Below are positions 42,587-50,677 of a stretch of 64,000 nucleotides of DNA, one piece after another; the stretch's first letter is position 1; each line of letters starts with the position of its first letter. The notes beneath the pieces are model-generated. The model worked only from the letters and a program-made list of their open reading frames with translations. It did no database searches and was not told the DNA's origin. The DNA is from Saprospiraceae bacterium (GTDB lineage: Bacteria > Bacteroidota > Bacteroidia > Chitinophagales > Saprospiraceae): the NCBI GenBank assembly GCA_019187225.1, contig JABAQQ010000033.1, positions 141,885-205,884 on the forward strand, read 5' to 3'. The position numbers and the translations under genes were made by a program.

Positions 42587-43483
42587 CTATTTTTCTATGA
42601 CAGTGAACTTCCCAAACCAAAGCGCTTTATGACCGCCATCCTCCCGCTTTTGACCGATCACAAGGTAATAGAGGCCGGGGCGGATTTTGAGTTTCGTTTC
42701 AAAATCCACTTGATACGAGCCATCGTTTTTTAATTTTATATTGAAAGGGGTAATGAAACTTGGTTGCTTATTTTGCCATGCCTCGGTTCGGTTCGAGTAA
42801 ACAAGCAATTCGAGAGGCTGATCAGAAGTGATTTCTTTTCCGGTCACAGTACCTCGAACGGCAAGTGTTATTTGGGCGTTTTGCAGATGGAACGACGCGC
42901 CGACAGGGGGGCTGCTTATTTCAAAATGAAGGTTGCCGCCGCGCATCATGTCGCCGATCCGGGCCTCCAGAACGGGGTTCGGCTCAAAATCTGCCGGGTC
43001 AGCTACGGCAATAGTTTTGTTTGGACTGGGGCTGGGAGGAAGGTTGGCTGTATCGGTTGGAGTGGCTTTTTGCGGGGACGAGGCGGTATCGGCGGATGGC
43101 TGTTTCGCAGGTTGGGAAGAGGGAGCGGGTGTGGAATCGCTTCCGGGAACCACCCATCGCCAAATCATGTATCCGAATGCTGCGAGCAAAATTATGACAC
43201 CCGCCAAGCGAAGCCAACCGGGGCGCGACGCAAGCGGGAAGGGCGTTTTAGTAGTGAGAGTACCATCCAAAGGCGGCGGGTTGCGCAGCAAGTCGTCGAG
43301 TGCCGAACGCAATTGAAAATTGCCTTTGTCGCCCAGCGATATGTGCAGGGCACGTTGGATTTCCACTTCGGCGCGAAACTCTGCGTCGGTTGCCATTTGA
43401 TGTTCCACTTCCTCACGCTCTGCATCTGCCAGTGTGTTGTCTAAGTATCGCTCAATCAAGTCGTACAATTCTTCCTTGTTCAT
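42587..43483 (-). CDS. Single-span anti-sigma factor (putative)
   Basis: From the ATG at 43483 the protein has 298 residues. Residues 1-68 form a helical domain ('DLIERYLDNTLADAEREEV', 'ATDAEFRAEVEIQRAL') typical of Bacteroidota anti-sigma factors without zinc ligands. A membrane span lies at about 91-110 ('LRLAGVIILLAAFGYMIW'). A Pro/Ser/Thr-rich linker (112-160) leads to a periplasmic domain with 'LYYLVIGQKREDGG' near its end. The start overlaps the sigma gene stop by four bases (ATGA), a strong sign that the two act together. The frame to 43678 is a shadow of the sigma gene. Confidence 0.8.
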   Translation of the reverse strand: MNKEELYDLIERYLDNTLADAEREEVEHQMATDAEFRAEVEIQRALHISLGDKGNFQLRSALDDLLRNPPPLDGTLTTKTPFPLASRPGWLRLAGVIILLAAFGYMIWRWVVPGSDSTPAPSSQPAKQPSADTASSPQKATPTDTANLPPSPSPNKTIAVADPADFEPNPVLEARIGDMMRGGNLHFEISSPPVGASFHLQNAQITLAVRGTVTGKEITSDQPLELLVYSNRTEAWQNKQPSFITPFNIKLKNDGSYQVDFETKLKIRPGLYYLVIGQKREDGGHKALWFGKFTVIEK

Positions 43484-44046
43484 ACTTCGAGCAGTTCCCG
43501 GTATTCCGGACGATTTTTGACCAATTCCACCAGCCGTTCTTTGCATTGGAGTTTGCGGCGGCGGGCATAGCCTTCGCTGCCAAAGCCCATTTGCAAGGCG
43601 ATGGTTTCCATAGGTAGTTTTTGAAAAAACAGTTCGAGGAGTTTTTGACAATCTTCGCCGAGCTGGCGGAAAGCGCACCAGAAAAGATTATCCCTCTCTA
43701 CCTGAAGAAATTCGGCTTCGAGGGAGCTTTCATCAGCAGTATATTTCGCATCTTCTGAAATTATTACCTCTAAAAAGGTAGATTTTTTGGAACGGTGATT
43801 GAGCCATATATTGCGACAAATGCCGTAAAAAAAGGCACTGAACTGACTCGTTAATTGAAAATCAGGCTGTTTGGCTTTCTGATACACCACGAGCACGGCA
43901 TCCTGAAACACATCTTTTGCATCCATTTCCGAGCCGCCATTTTTCCGCAGCAAATCCCGGATAGCGGGGAATTGTTCCCGGTACAGCCGTTCGAGCGCAG
44001 TGCGGTCGCCTGCGAGGATAGCGGAAAGGTCGTCTGTGTGCTTCAT
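43480..44046 (-). CDS. ECF-type RNA polymerase sigma factor
   Basis: The 188-residue protein shows sigma region 2 ('RLYREQFPAIRDLLRKNGG', 'DAKDVFQDAVLVVYQKA', 'FSAFFYGICRNIWLNHRS') and region 4 ('CQKLLELFFQKLPMETIALQ', 'GSEGYARRRKLQCKERL'). It would direct transcription of an unknown regulon once freed from its anti-sigma partner. It lies 46 bases after the TPR-CHAT gene and overlaps the anti-sigma gene, so all three probably form one transcript. Confidence 0.92.
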   Translation of the reverse strand: MKHTDDLSAILAGDRTALERLYREQFPAIRDLLRKNGGSEMDAKDVFQDAVLVVYQKAKQPDFQLTSQFSAFFYGICRNIWLNHRSKKSTFLEVIISEDAKYTADESSLEAEFLQVERDNLFWCAFRQLGEDCQKLLELFFQKLPMETIALQMGFGSEGYARRRKLQCKERLVELVKNRPEYRELLEV

Positions 44047-44092
44047 AGTGTTAAGAGGTCAAAAGTCCATTTTATCCGTGATTTTTTCGATT

Positions 44093-47047
44093 TTACTCTA
44101 CCAGCACAAACCCGGCCCATGCCGACGCGCTCCCCTGATACTTTGTTCGCATGACTTGTTGTGCTCCCCGAAATGCATCGGGTACGTTTTTTTTCTCCTC
44201 CAGATATTGCTTGTAAAACTCTGTCATCAACTCGCCTGTCATTCGGTCGCTCACCTGCCAAAGACTCATGATAAGGTACTTCGCTCCGGCGATTTTGAAC
44301 GCCCGTTGCAAACCATACACACCCTCGTTGCCAACTAAGTCGCCAAGGCCGGTTTCACAGGCGGAAAGCACTGCCAGTTCTGTGTTCGACAGGTTCATCT
44401 GGCTGATTTCGTAGGCTGTCAATATGCCGTCGTCGCCCTGTACCGGGGGCTTGCCCGTGGTCCAGGTAGGGTTTGCCCCGGCGAGGATGAGACCGGAACG
44501 AATCATGGGGTGACTGCTCGCTTTAAAGGCGGGGGTGTTGCCGTCAACTTTTTGCCGTTTGCTTTCCGCCGACTGTTTCGGGTCTGGAAAAAAATAGCCG
44601 TGTGTGGCAAGGTGCAGGATGCGCGGCGATGGTTTGGTGCGGCCAAGTTGTTTGAAAGCTTCTTCTGTGGCTGCTGTGCCGGTGTGCAGGCTGGTTTTAA
44701 GGCCTCGCTTTTTGAGCAGCGCTGCGATGTTGCGGACTTCGGTTTCGGTAGCGGGCAGGGGCCTCCAGGGGTTATTGTTGCCGCCGCGCAGGGTGGTATC
44801 GTAAGGGAAGGGCAAATCAGTGGCAGTGGCAGTGGCAGTGGCAGTAGCAGTGGCAGTGGCAGTAGTAGTGACCGGAGGGAGTCCCGTACCGGAGGTCGAG
44901 ATGGCAGTGCCCCGCATAGCGTCCGAATCCGAATTGGTGTTTTGGCCAGAAGCGGCAGCGATTTTTGAATCGTACTGAATCCCACCAAACAGTGCCGCAC
45001 TACCGCCACTGCTACTGCCACTGCCGCTGCCACTGTTCACCACCAACTGCCTCGTGCTGCCGACAAGAACGAGTTGGTAACGGTCTGCAAAAGTTTGGGT
45101 GGAATTAAGCGGGATAGCGCCAAGGTTGACGCGGTGCAGCAGCCCGGAGGGTGAGCAATATATCGTGTTGATGCCTTGAAGGAGGGTATCGAGTGGTTGC
45201 CAGATAAGCGTGTGGAAATCGTTTTTGTTGTTGCGGAAGGTGTAGCGCTGGTCTATCAGGTCGAAGTCTGGGTCTTGTGTACTAACCAATAAGGGAGCAA
45301 TCTGGCGTTCCTCTAAAAGGGGAACAAAGATGGGAACAGTATCGCCGGGGCGAAGGAGGAGAGCAGCGTACATCACACTGTCGGTGGGCTCAGGAGTGTA
45401 GTAGTTGTAGTGAATAAATTCAATGGCAGCCTCACCCGGCTTGAGAGCCGCCTGCACTTCCTGCCAAGTAACTTGCCGGATGGCGTTGCGATAGCCCGCT
45501 ACGGTGCGCACGAGTTCCTTCTCGATAGCGTTGGCTTTTTCTTCGAGTTCTTCTATGTTCTTACGCTCGGCAATGGGTTTAGAATATTCGGCGGCGAGGT
45601 AGCGTTGATAGGACTTGAAGAGGTTGAATCTAATTGTTGCCAGACTGTCTGCATCAATTAATCTTTTTATCTGCGTTGAAGAATTTAAAACAAATCCTTT
45701 ATAAAAAAGTGAATTATCAAAACAAGTCTCTGATAAAACAGATGAATTCTTGGATGTGATTTGGGCGTAAGAATGGTATTGGTCAATCTCATTATTAAAA
45801 AGATTGAAATAAGAAGAAATCTCCTTTTCAGAGAGATGGCTGATAGACGTAGTTAATAATGACTTGTGAATATTACAGGCCTCTTGAACAACAAGTTCAA
45901 CATCTTTTATGCGATTAGTTTTGAGATATAATATAGATAGATTATTTAGACATGCAGCATGATTGGGTGTAATATCTCCTCTTGCTATTCTTAATATTGA
46001 TGCAGCTTCTCTTAGTAATAATTCAGATTTTTTGTAATCATTTTTCATCAAAAAAACAAATCCCAAGTAATTGAGATTCTGCGCATAGTTTGGATGATCT
46101 TTTCCGTACAGATTTTCCCAAACTGCTTTAGATTCTTCAAGCAATAATTCTGCAGCTTCAAAATCACCTTTAGATAAATACAGTTTCGCAAGGTGGTGCA
46201 GGCTCCATGCATAACCATTAGACATTTTACCTAATTTTTTTGCCCTAATTTCTTTAACCATGACAAGAAGTCGCTCAGATTCTGTATATTTTCCTGTAAT
46301 TCTATAAATATTGGCAAGCCCAATCATTGACCCAGTAATATTTACATTGTTTTTATCAATATTTTCTCGTATGCCTTTGCTTTCCAAATACAACTTCTCT
46401 GATTTGGCATATTGACCAGTTATCATGTAAAGTCCTGCCAAACTTTGAATAGTTGCAGAATATCTAATGTTTTCTTTTCCTATTATGTTTTCTTGAACTG
46501 TTTTAACTCTAGTGTAGAGCGTCTCAGCTAGTGAATACCTTCCAGTTAGTTGGCACAAGACTGCTAAATTATATAATGTAGCAGCATATTCAATATTCTC
46601 TGTGTCATTTATACTTTCCCAAAGAGATTTGCATTCTAAGTGTATTGTCTCGGCCATGTCATATCTTCCGATAATTTTTAGGTAATTTCCATGGGAGCGA
46701 AGTTCCTTGGTATATGCATAAATATCTCTGCTTAGCGATTTTTTCCAAATGTCTCTCGCTAAGCGATACCAGTTTTCTGCTTCCGCATAATCGAATTTGG
46801 CATCGAATATTTTGCCATGATTAATATATGCACTGGCTAGGGAAAGCGATGAGGGCCCCAGGCTTTTAATAGCCAATTTTTCAGCAGTCTCGTTTTTGAT
46901 CAATGCCTCATCGAATCTCTTTTCCTCTGCCAGGATGTTCGCTATCTTGAGTAGGCTATCCACCTGTCTTACCACAGTCGAATCTATGACTTGGGAAAAA
47001 GCCAGCCACGGAAGGAGCCAAGGCAGGAAAAGAAAGGTTGTTTTCAT
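44093..47047 (-). CDS. Secreted TPR-CHAT caspase-like protease
   Basis: The 984-residue protein has a signal peptide ('FLFLPWLLPWLAFSQ'). About ten TPR units follow (residues 25-410, e.g. 'ADAKFDYAEAENWYRLARD'-like repeats each with A-E-x-L-Y), then a helical linker (430-560) and a CHAT domain (about 600-984). The caspase-like dyad is His816 ('HLATHGYFF') and Cys897 ('VLSACETGLGD'), so proteolytic activity is possible. Two low-complexity stretches, Gly/Ser (about 672-681) and Thr/Ala (about 727-743), are encoded by inverted hexamer repeats. The TPR half is clearly AT-rich while the CHAT half is GC-rich. It heads an operon with an ECF sigma and anti-sigma gene; a role as their activator is inferred. 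Confidence 0.88.
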   Translation of the reverse strand: MKTTFLFLPWLLPWLAFSQVIDSTVVRQVDSLLKIANILAEEKRFDEALIKNETAEKLAIKSLGPSSLSLASAYINHGKIFDAKFDYAEAENWYRLARDIWKKSLSRDIYAYTKELRSHGNYLKIIGRYDMAETIHLECKSLWESINDTENIEYAATLYNLAVLCQLTGRYSLAETLYTRVKTVQENIIGKENIRYSATIQSLAGLYMITGQYAKSEKLYLESKGIRENIDKNNVNITGSMIGLANIYRITGKYTESERLLVMVKEIRAKKLGKMSNGYAWSLHHLAKLYLSKGDFEAAELLLEESKAVWENLYGKDHPNYAQNLNYLGFVFLMKNDYKKSELLLREAASILRIARGDITPNHAACLNNLSILYLKTNRIKDVELVVQEACNIHKSLLTTSISHLSEKEISSYFNLFNNEIDQYHSYAQITSKNSSVLSETCFDNSLFYKGFVLNSSTQIKRLIDADSLATIRFNLFKSYQRYLAAEYSKPIAERKNIEELEEKANAIEKELVRTVAGYRNAIRQVTWQEVQAALKPGEAAIEFIHYNYYTPEPTDSVMYAALLLRPGDTVPIFVPLLEERQIAPLLVSTQDPDFDLIDQRYTFRNNKNDFHTLIWQPLDTLLQGINTIYCSPSGLLHRVNLGAIPLNSTQTFADRYQLVLVGSTRQLVVNSGSGSGSSSGGSAALFGGIQYDSKIAAASGQNTNSDSDAMRGTAISTSGTGLPPVTTTATATATATATATATDLPFPYDTTLRGGNNNPWRPLPATETEVRNIAALLKKRGLKTSLHTGTAATEEAFKQLGRTKPSPRILHLATHGYFFPDPKQSAESKRQKVDGNTPAFKASSHPMIRSGLILAGANPTWTTGKPPVQGDDGILTAYEISQMNLSNTELAVLSACETGLGDLVGNEGVYGLQRAFKIAGAKYLIMSLWQVSDRMTGELMTEFYKQYLEEKKNVPDAFRGAQQVMRTKYQGSASAWAGFVLVE
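44819..44870. repeat. Hexamer repeat in the CHAT gene (Thr/Ala coding)
   Basis: Units of 'ggcagt' with a few 'agcagt' variants. On the coding strand they give alternating Thr and Ala. The array is inverted relative to the one at 45005-45035. Confidence 0.85.
45005..45035. repeat. Hexamer repeat in the CHAT gene (Gly/Ser coding)
   Basis: Units of 'gccact' and 'gctact', the reverse complement of the array at 44819-44870. On the coding strand they give alternating Ser and Gly. About 134 bases separate the two inverted arrays. Confidence 0.85.
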
Positions 47048-47406
47048 GGTCAGAAAATTTGAGAATTAAATCCCGCCCGTTTTGTTTTCCCAAGGCGAGC
47101 GGGCAAAAGAAAAAGAAGTGTGGTGTGCGAAAAAAATGCTTTCGCTCCGTGTCACATTCCGTCCACTCGGCAAATATACAAACAATCAGGTAAAAATCCA
47201 CCGTAGAAGCGTTCGCTCGTCAACTTTGGCGCTTCGAATGACTGAGCCTTCGCTTAAACGCATTTCCAACCTGAAAAAGCGATCATCTTTCTCCGCCCTT
47301 CTTATTTGACCTTGTCTTAGATGAAGCCACAGTGCAGGGGAGGGGAGGATGTCCGGATCGTCGCGATAGATGATGAATTATATGAACTAATAAAAACCAT
47401 TGCAAT
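47048..47406. other. Divergent intergenic region
   Basis: The 359 bases between the CHAT gene and the M23-like gene hold no gene I can support. Open frames here are short and without features. No TAnnTTTG element is obvious on either strand. Divergent promoters for both units must lie here. Confidence 0.4.
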
Positions 47407-49278
47407 ATGAACAATTACATTTTTGAAAACAGAAGAACAGCCTTGTATTCTCAACCACTAATCTGGTTGTTGATTTATGGCGCGTTTAATTCCATTTCTG
47501 CTCAAGAAACAGTATCTTTCCCGGCTAGATCTTCAGATTTAATAAATGGAAGGTATTGGACAGTAGCAGAGTTTAGTGAAGGATGTTGTAAAATGGACTT
47601 CCAAGTTAAAAGGTACGTTAATAATCATTGGGTTGGGGCTGATGATCAAGGGGCGTCGTTAGATTATGGGGTGCCACTATATGCCCCCGCAAATGGAGAG
47701 GTTTGTAGTTGTTGGAGAAATTTTCCAGATGAAAATTCTGATCAAATATTCAAAGGAGGTAATCATATAAAAATTAAGACTGCAGAAAACAATATTATTT
47801 CATTAAATCATCTCAAACCAGGTTCTATACCACAAGGTCTTTGCCCTAATAATAATGACAATACTGTTTATCCCAGTAATATGACTCATCAGGGAAAATG
47901 GTATGTTGCTGGTTATATTGAGCCTCAGAATAGACCTAAAATTAAAGAAGGTGAATTTATAGGTCAGGTAGGTGACTCTGGTAACTCAGCAGGAGCTCAT
48001 TTGCATATGTCAATTGCCCCAGTGATTGGAATCGACCAATTTGGACGAGAAGACGTCGGAAACGAAAGACCACTTCGATTTCGCCAAGCTTGGGGGCATT
48101 CCTATACAAATAATCAGAATGTAAGGCCAGAAGGATGGTATCGATATTTAGGAGGAGAGTTTACGAATAACGGTTTTAAAATTATTCACCCTTCTCCTTT
48201 TTTACGACGTGCAACTATGGATGCCGGGAGTATCAGAAAAGTTGATGTAGCTTTTATTTCTGGAGATAGGTTTGTTACAGCTTTGATAGATTCTGATCAC
48301 AAATTAAAGCTGATTAGTTGGGATTTGGTAGGCTTAGACAATATCATCCGAAGAGAAGATATTGAAGCTGGAATAGTAAGTGATGTGCAAGTAATTAAGG
48401 GTCAGTCCGATGATGTGGTTGTAGCAGTAAAAGCTTTGAACGGTGAGTTGAAATTAATTTGGTATGGGATCACTCCTTCTGGAGCATTTAGTCGCCGTGC
48501 TGAAATATCAGCCGGTCTAATAATGGAATTAGATCTATTACGAACAGGGAATCTTCCACGTCTGGACTTCAGTTTTGTCACAGTTGTGAGAGATGCTACC
48601 AGTAATCTTAAAATAATCGCGTGGGACTTAAGGTCAACACTTTCGGGTTCTTCAATTATTAGAAGAGGCGATGTCCAAGCTGGAAGGGTTTCTTCCCTCT
48701 CATCATCTCCTGCAGAAAATTTCAGGGGACTATATACTGCCGTTCGCGATAATGACAATAATTTGAAAATAATCCCGTGGCGAATTTCCTCAAATGGAAT
48801 GTCCATTACAAGGGGACAAGATATAAGTGCCGGCGAGATAAATGGGAAAATATCGATTGTGGCAATAAACCAAGGAGCATGTATTGCCGTAGGAGATAGT
48901 GAAAACAACACACGAATTATTACAGTGGAATCTACATCGGACGGTGACATCATAGAAAGAAAATCAACGTTAGTCCTCAATGAAGTAAGAGAAGTTAACC
49001 TCTTGTCCACCCCCAACGCAGGCTCTAATATTTCCGCTATTGTAAAAGACTCTGAAGGCGACTTGAGATTGATTGGCTTATTGATTAACAGAGATGGTTC
49101 AAACCTTCGACGTATAGGTTCAAGTGTCGCTGGAAATGCATCGCAAATTTCGGCAGATGGGGTATCAAGATCATATCCAGGAAACTCCCCTCGTGACATG
49201 ATTCTCACAGCCTTAAGTGATAGTAATGGTAATTTAAAACTGATAGCCTGGGATACCAATCTCAACAATCCAGAGTGA
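47407..49278 (+). CDS. Secreted M23-like / propeller-repeat protein
   Basis: The 623-residue protein has a signal peptide (cut near 'FNSISAQ', residue 32). Residues about 60-215 resemble a LytM/M23 metallopeptidase: 'LDYGVPLYAPANGEV', 'GGNHIKIKT', 'IISLNHLKPG', 'IGQVGDSGNSAGAHLHMSI'. The HxH ligand is kept, but the first HxxxD His position is Gln/Asp ('DDQGASLD'), so activity is doubtful. Residues 265-620 consist of about seven repeats of roughly 45-50 residues with 'AGxV...V.AVxDxxxNLKLIxWD' ('GNLKLIAWD' at the end), a propeller-like lectin pattern. The gene is AT-rich and divergent from the CHAT operon. It may bind cell-wall glycans; inference only. Confidence 0.7.
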   Translation: MNNYIFENRRTALYSQPLIWLLIYGAFNSISAQETVSFPARSSDLINGRYWTVAEFSEGCCKMDFQVKRYVNNHWVGADDQGASLDYGVPLYAPANGEVCSCWRNFPDENSDQIFKGGNHIKIKTAENNIISLNHLKPGSIPQGLCPNNNDNTVYPSNMTHQGKWYVAGYIEPQNRPKIKEGEFIGQVGDSGNSAGAHLHMSIAPVIGIDQFGREDVGNERPLRFRQAWGHSYTNNQNVRPEGWYRYLGGEFTNNGFKIIHPSPFLRRATMDAGSIRKVDVAFISGDRFVTALIDSDHKLKLISWDLVGLDNIIRREDIEAGIVSDVQVIKGQSDDVVVAVKALNGELKLIWYGITPSGAFSRRAEISAGLIMELDLLRTGNLPRLDFSFVTVVRDATSNLKIIAWDLRSTLSGSSIIRRGDVQAGRVSSLSSSPAENFRGLYTAVRDNDNNLKIIPWRISSNGMSITRGQDISAGEINGKISIVAINQGACIAVGDSENNTRIITVESTSDGDIIERKSTLVLNEVREVNLLSTPNAGSNISAIVKDSEGDLRLIGLLINRDGSNLRRIGSSVAGNASQISADGVSRSYPGNSPRDMILTALSDSNGNLKLIAWDTNLNNPE

Positions 49279-49434
49279 ATTCATTGCAAAGTCTGTAATG
49301 CTCAGGTTGCCTCAACCTATAGCATGATTATCAATATTTGGTAGAGTTGATTGAGGAAGCATTGACCTTAAAACGAATTCCAGAATATGGAATATTGAAC
49401 CCCAATTTTTTCACTTTTAAAAAACTTCAACATC

Positions 49435-49854
49435 ATGGCCAATGTATCAAGCATCACCTTGCGAATCCAGACCAGCAATCGTTTACTTGCTGGCACAAAC
49501 GGTCGACTCTACCTCGGTTTCGGAGGGCGAGAGTACCGTCTAAACAACCCCACTCTAAATGATCTTGAAAGAGGTGATTGGAACACTTTTGTTTTAGGTG
49601 TGGGAGCAACTATTGCCAACCCTGTATTCAACGACCCGAATAGTCATTTGCCCATCGCCGATTCAGATATTTTTAATTTCCCCCGCTATCTACGTTTTGA
49701 GCCTCAAGACTCGAACGACGATTGGGATATTGAAGGGTTCGAAGTATTTGTACAATACGTTGGAGGAAGTAATTCTGTATTTACACGCCCAGGTCTGGCC
49801 GGAGGAAATCATCTTTGGTTGGGCGAACGAAATTCAAAAATCATGTACTTCTAA
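49435..49854 (+). CDS. Small PLAT/LH2-like protein without signal peptide
   Basis: The 139-residue protein begins 'MANVSSITLRIQTSNRLLAG' and continues 'NGRLYLGFGGREYRLN' and 'DLERGDWNTFVLG'. This spacing of 'TSn...AGTnG.vyl.l.Gre' and 'F.rG..d.F' is that of PLAT/LH2 beta-sandwich domains (by eye). There is no signal peptide or membrane span, unlike all its neighbours. The real start is supported by the family-like first strand beginning at once. Function unknown; possibly a lipid- or protein-binding accessory of the neighbouring module. Confidence 0.6.
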   Translation: MANVSSITLRIQTSNRLLAGTNGRLYLGFGGREYRLNNPTLNDLERGDWNTFVLGVGATIANPVFNDPNSHLPIADSDIFNFPRYLRFEPQDSNDDWDIEGFEVFVQYVGGSNSVFTRPGLAGGNHLWLGERNSKIMYF

Positions 49855-49955
49855 ATCTTGAAAAGGAAGCAGAGCCTTCCCATCAGACACCTCCTCCCAA
49901 CACTTTCTCCTTTTTGAGAAATTTTCAACTCACTTTCAACCAAAAAATCACGATT

Positions 49956-50546
49956 ATGAAAAGATTCATCAAGTTTTCGATGTTCTTTGGCCTGATGGCG
50001 CTATTTCTCGGCGCTTGCCAACCACCCAATAAATTCACCACAGGCAATGAAAAAAACCTTGCAGAAATCCTTGAAGATTACTCAAAGAACCAACCCGGAG
50101 TTGGATTCACCATCGTCACCAATCAGCCAAGCAGCGTATTTGGGTTTAACGGGCCGCCTGCAACATGGACATTAGGCACCCTCAAAAAATCTTCTCCAAG
50201 CGAATCTGACCCTATTGGCGGTATCTCCATTGGTGGTTTTGTTTTAAGAAGTCCTAATACTGGCGCCGACCGTTATTGGAGTTACAGGACATCTTCCAAT
50301 GATGTTGCTCATCCTTTCGACCCTGCACAAACTGACCGTATTGTCTTGGAAATCCGTGTCACTGGCAACGATGCTGTGCAAATAAAAATATTTAAGGAGG
50401 AGACAAACGGCAACATCACAACCTTCCCGGTAGAAATTTATGGCTACTTGACCGGCGCAAAAGGTCATCTGATTTATGGCCGATATGGAGGTTTCAATGG
50501 CTTGATAACTATTAGCTTATGGGATGCGCAATCTGGCCCGGGGTGA
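49956..50546 (+). CDS. Lipoprotein of unknown function
   Basis: From the ATG at 49956 the product is a 196-residue lipoprotein with signal peptide 'FFGLMALFLGAC' and the Cys as lipidation site. The mature domain ('GVGFTIVTNQPSSVFGFNG', 'GGISIGGFVLRSP', 'VEIYGYLTGAKGHLIYGRYG') looks all-beta, but no family was recognised. The frame open to 49815 is not needed. Its stop lies 131 bases before the next gene on the same strand. Confidence 0.65.
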   Translation: MKRFIKFSMFFGLMALFLGACQPPNKFTTGNEKNLAEILEDYSKNQPGVGFTIVTNQPSSVFGFNGPPATWTLGTLKKSSPSESDPIGGISIGGFVLRSPNTGADRYWSYRTSSNDVAHPFDPAQTDRIVLEIRVTGNDAVQIKIFKEETNGNITTFPVEIYGYLTGAKGHLIYGRYGGFNGLITISLWDAQSGPG

Positions 50547-50677
50547 TTCTTAATACGGGGCGACTCATAACCATTAATTCTGCTGGGTTTGCCTGCCAAA
50601 ATTCACAAGATCTGCCGGTGGGTTTCCACAGCACGCTGGCAGGTTTTTCTTCTTCGCTTTCCAAAAACGCTGTCAAC

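Noticed and set aside
42587-47047. Type III-E CRISPR (Craspase) locus
   Set aside because: The TPR-CHAT/sigma/anti-sigma set recalls it, but there is no gRAMP (Cas7-11), no Cas1/Cas2 and no array, and the CHAT protein carries a signal peptide.
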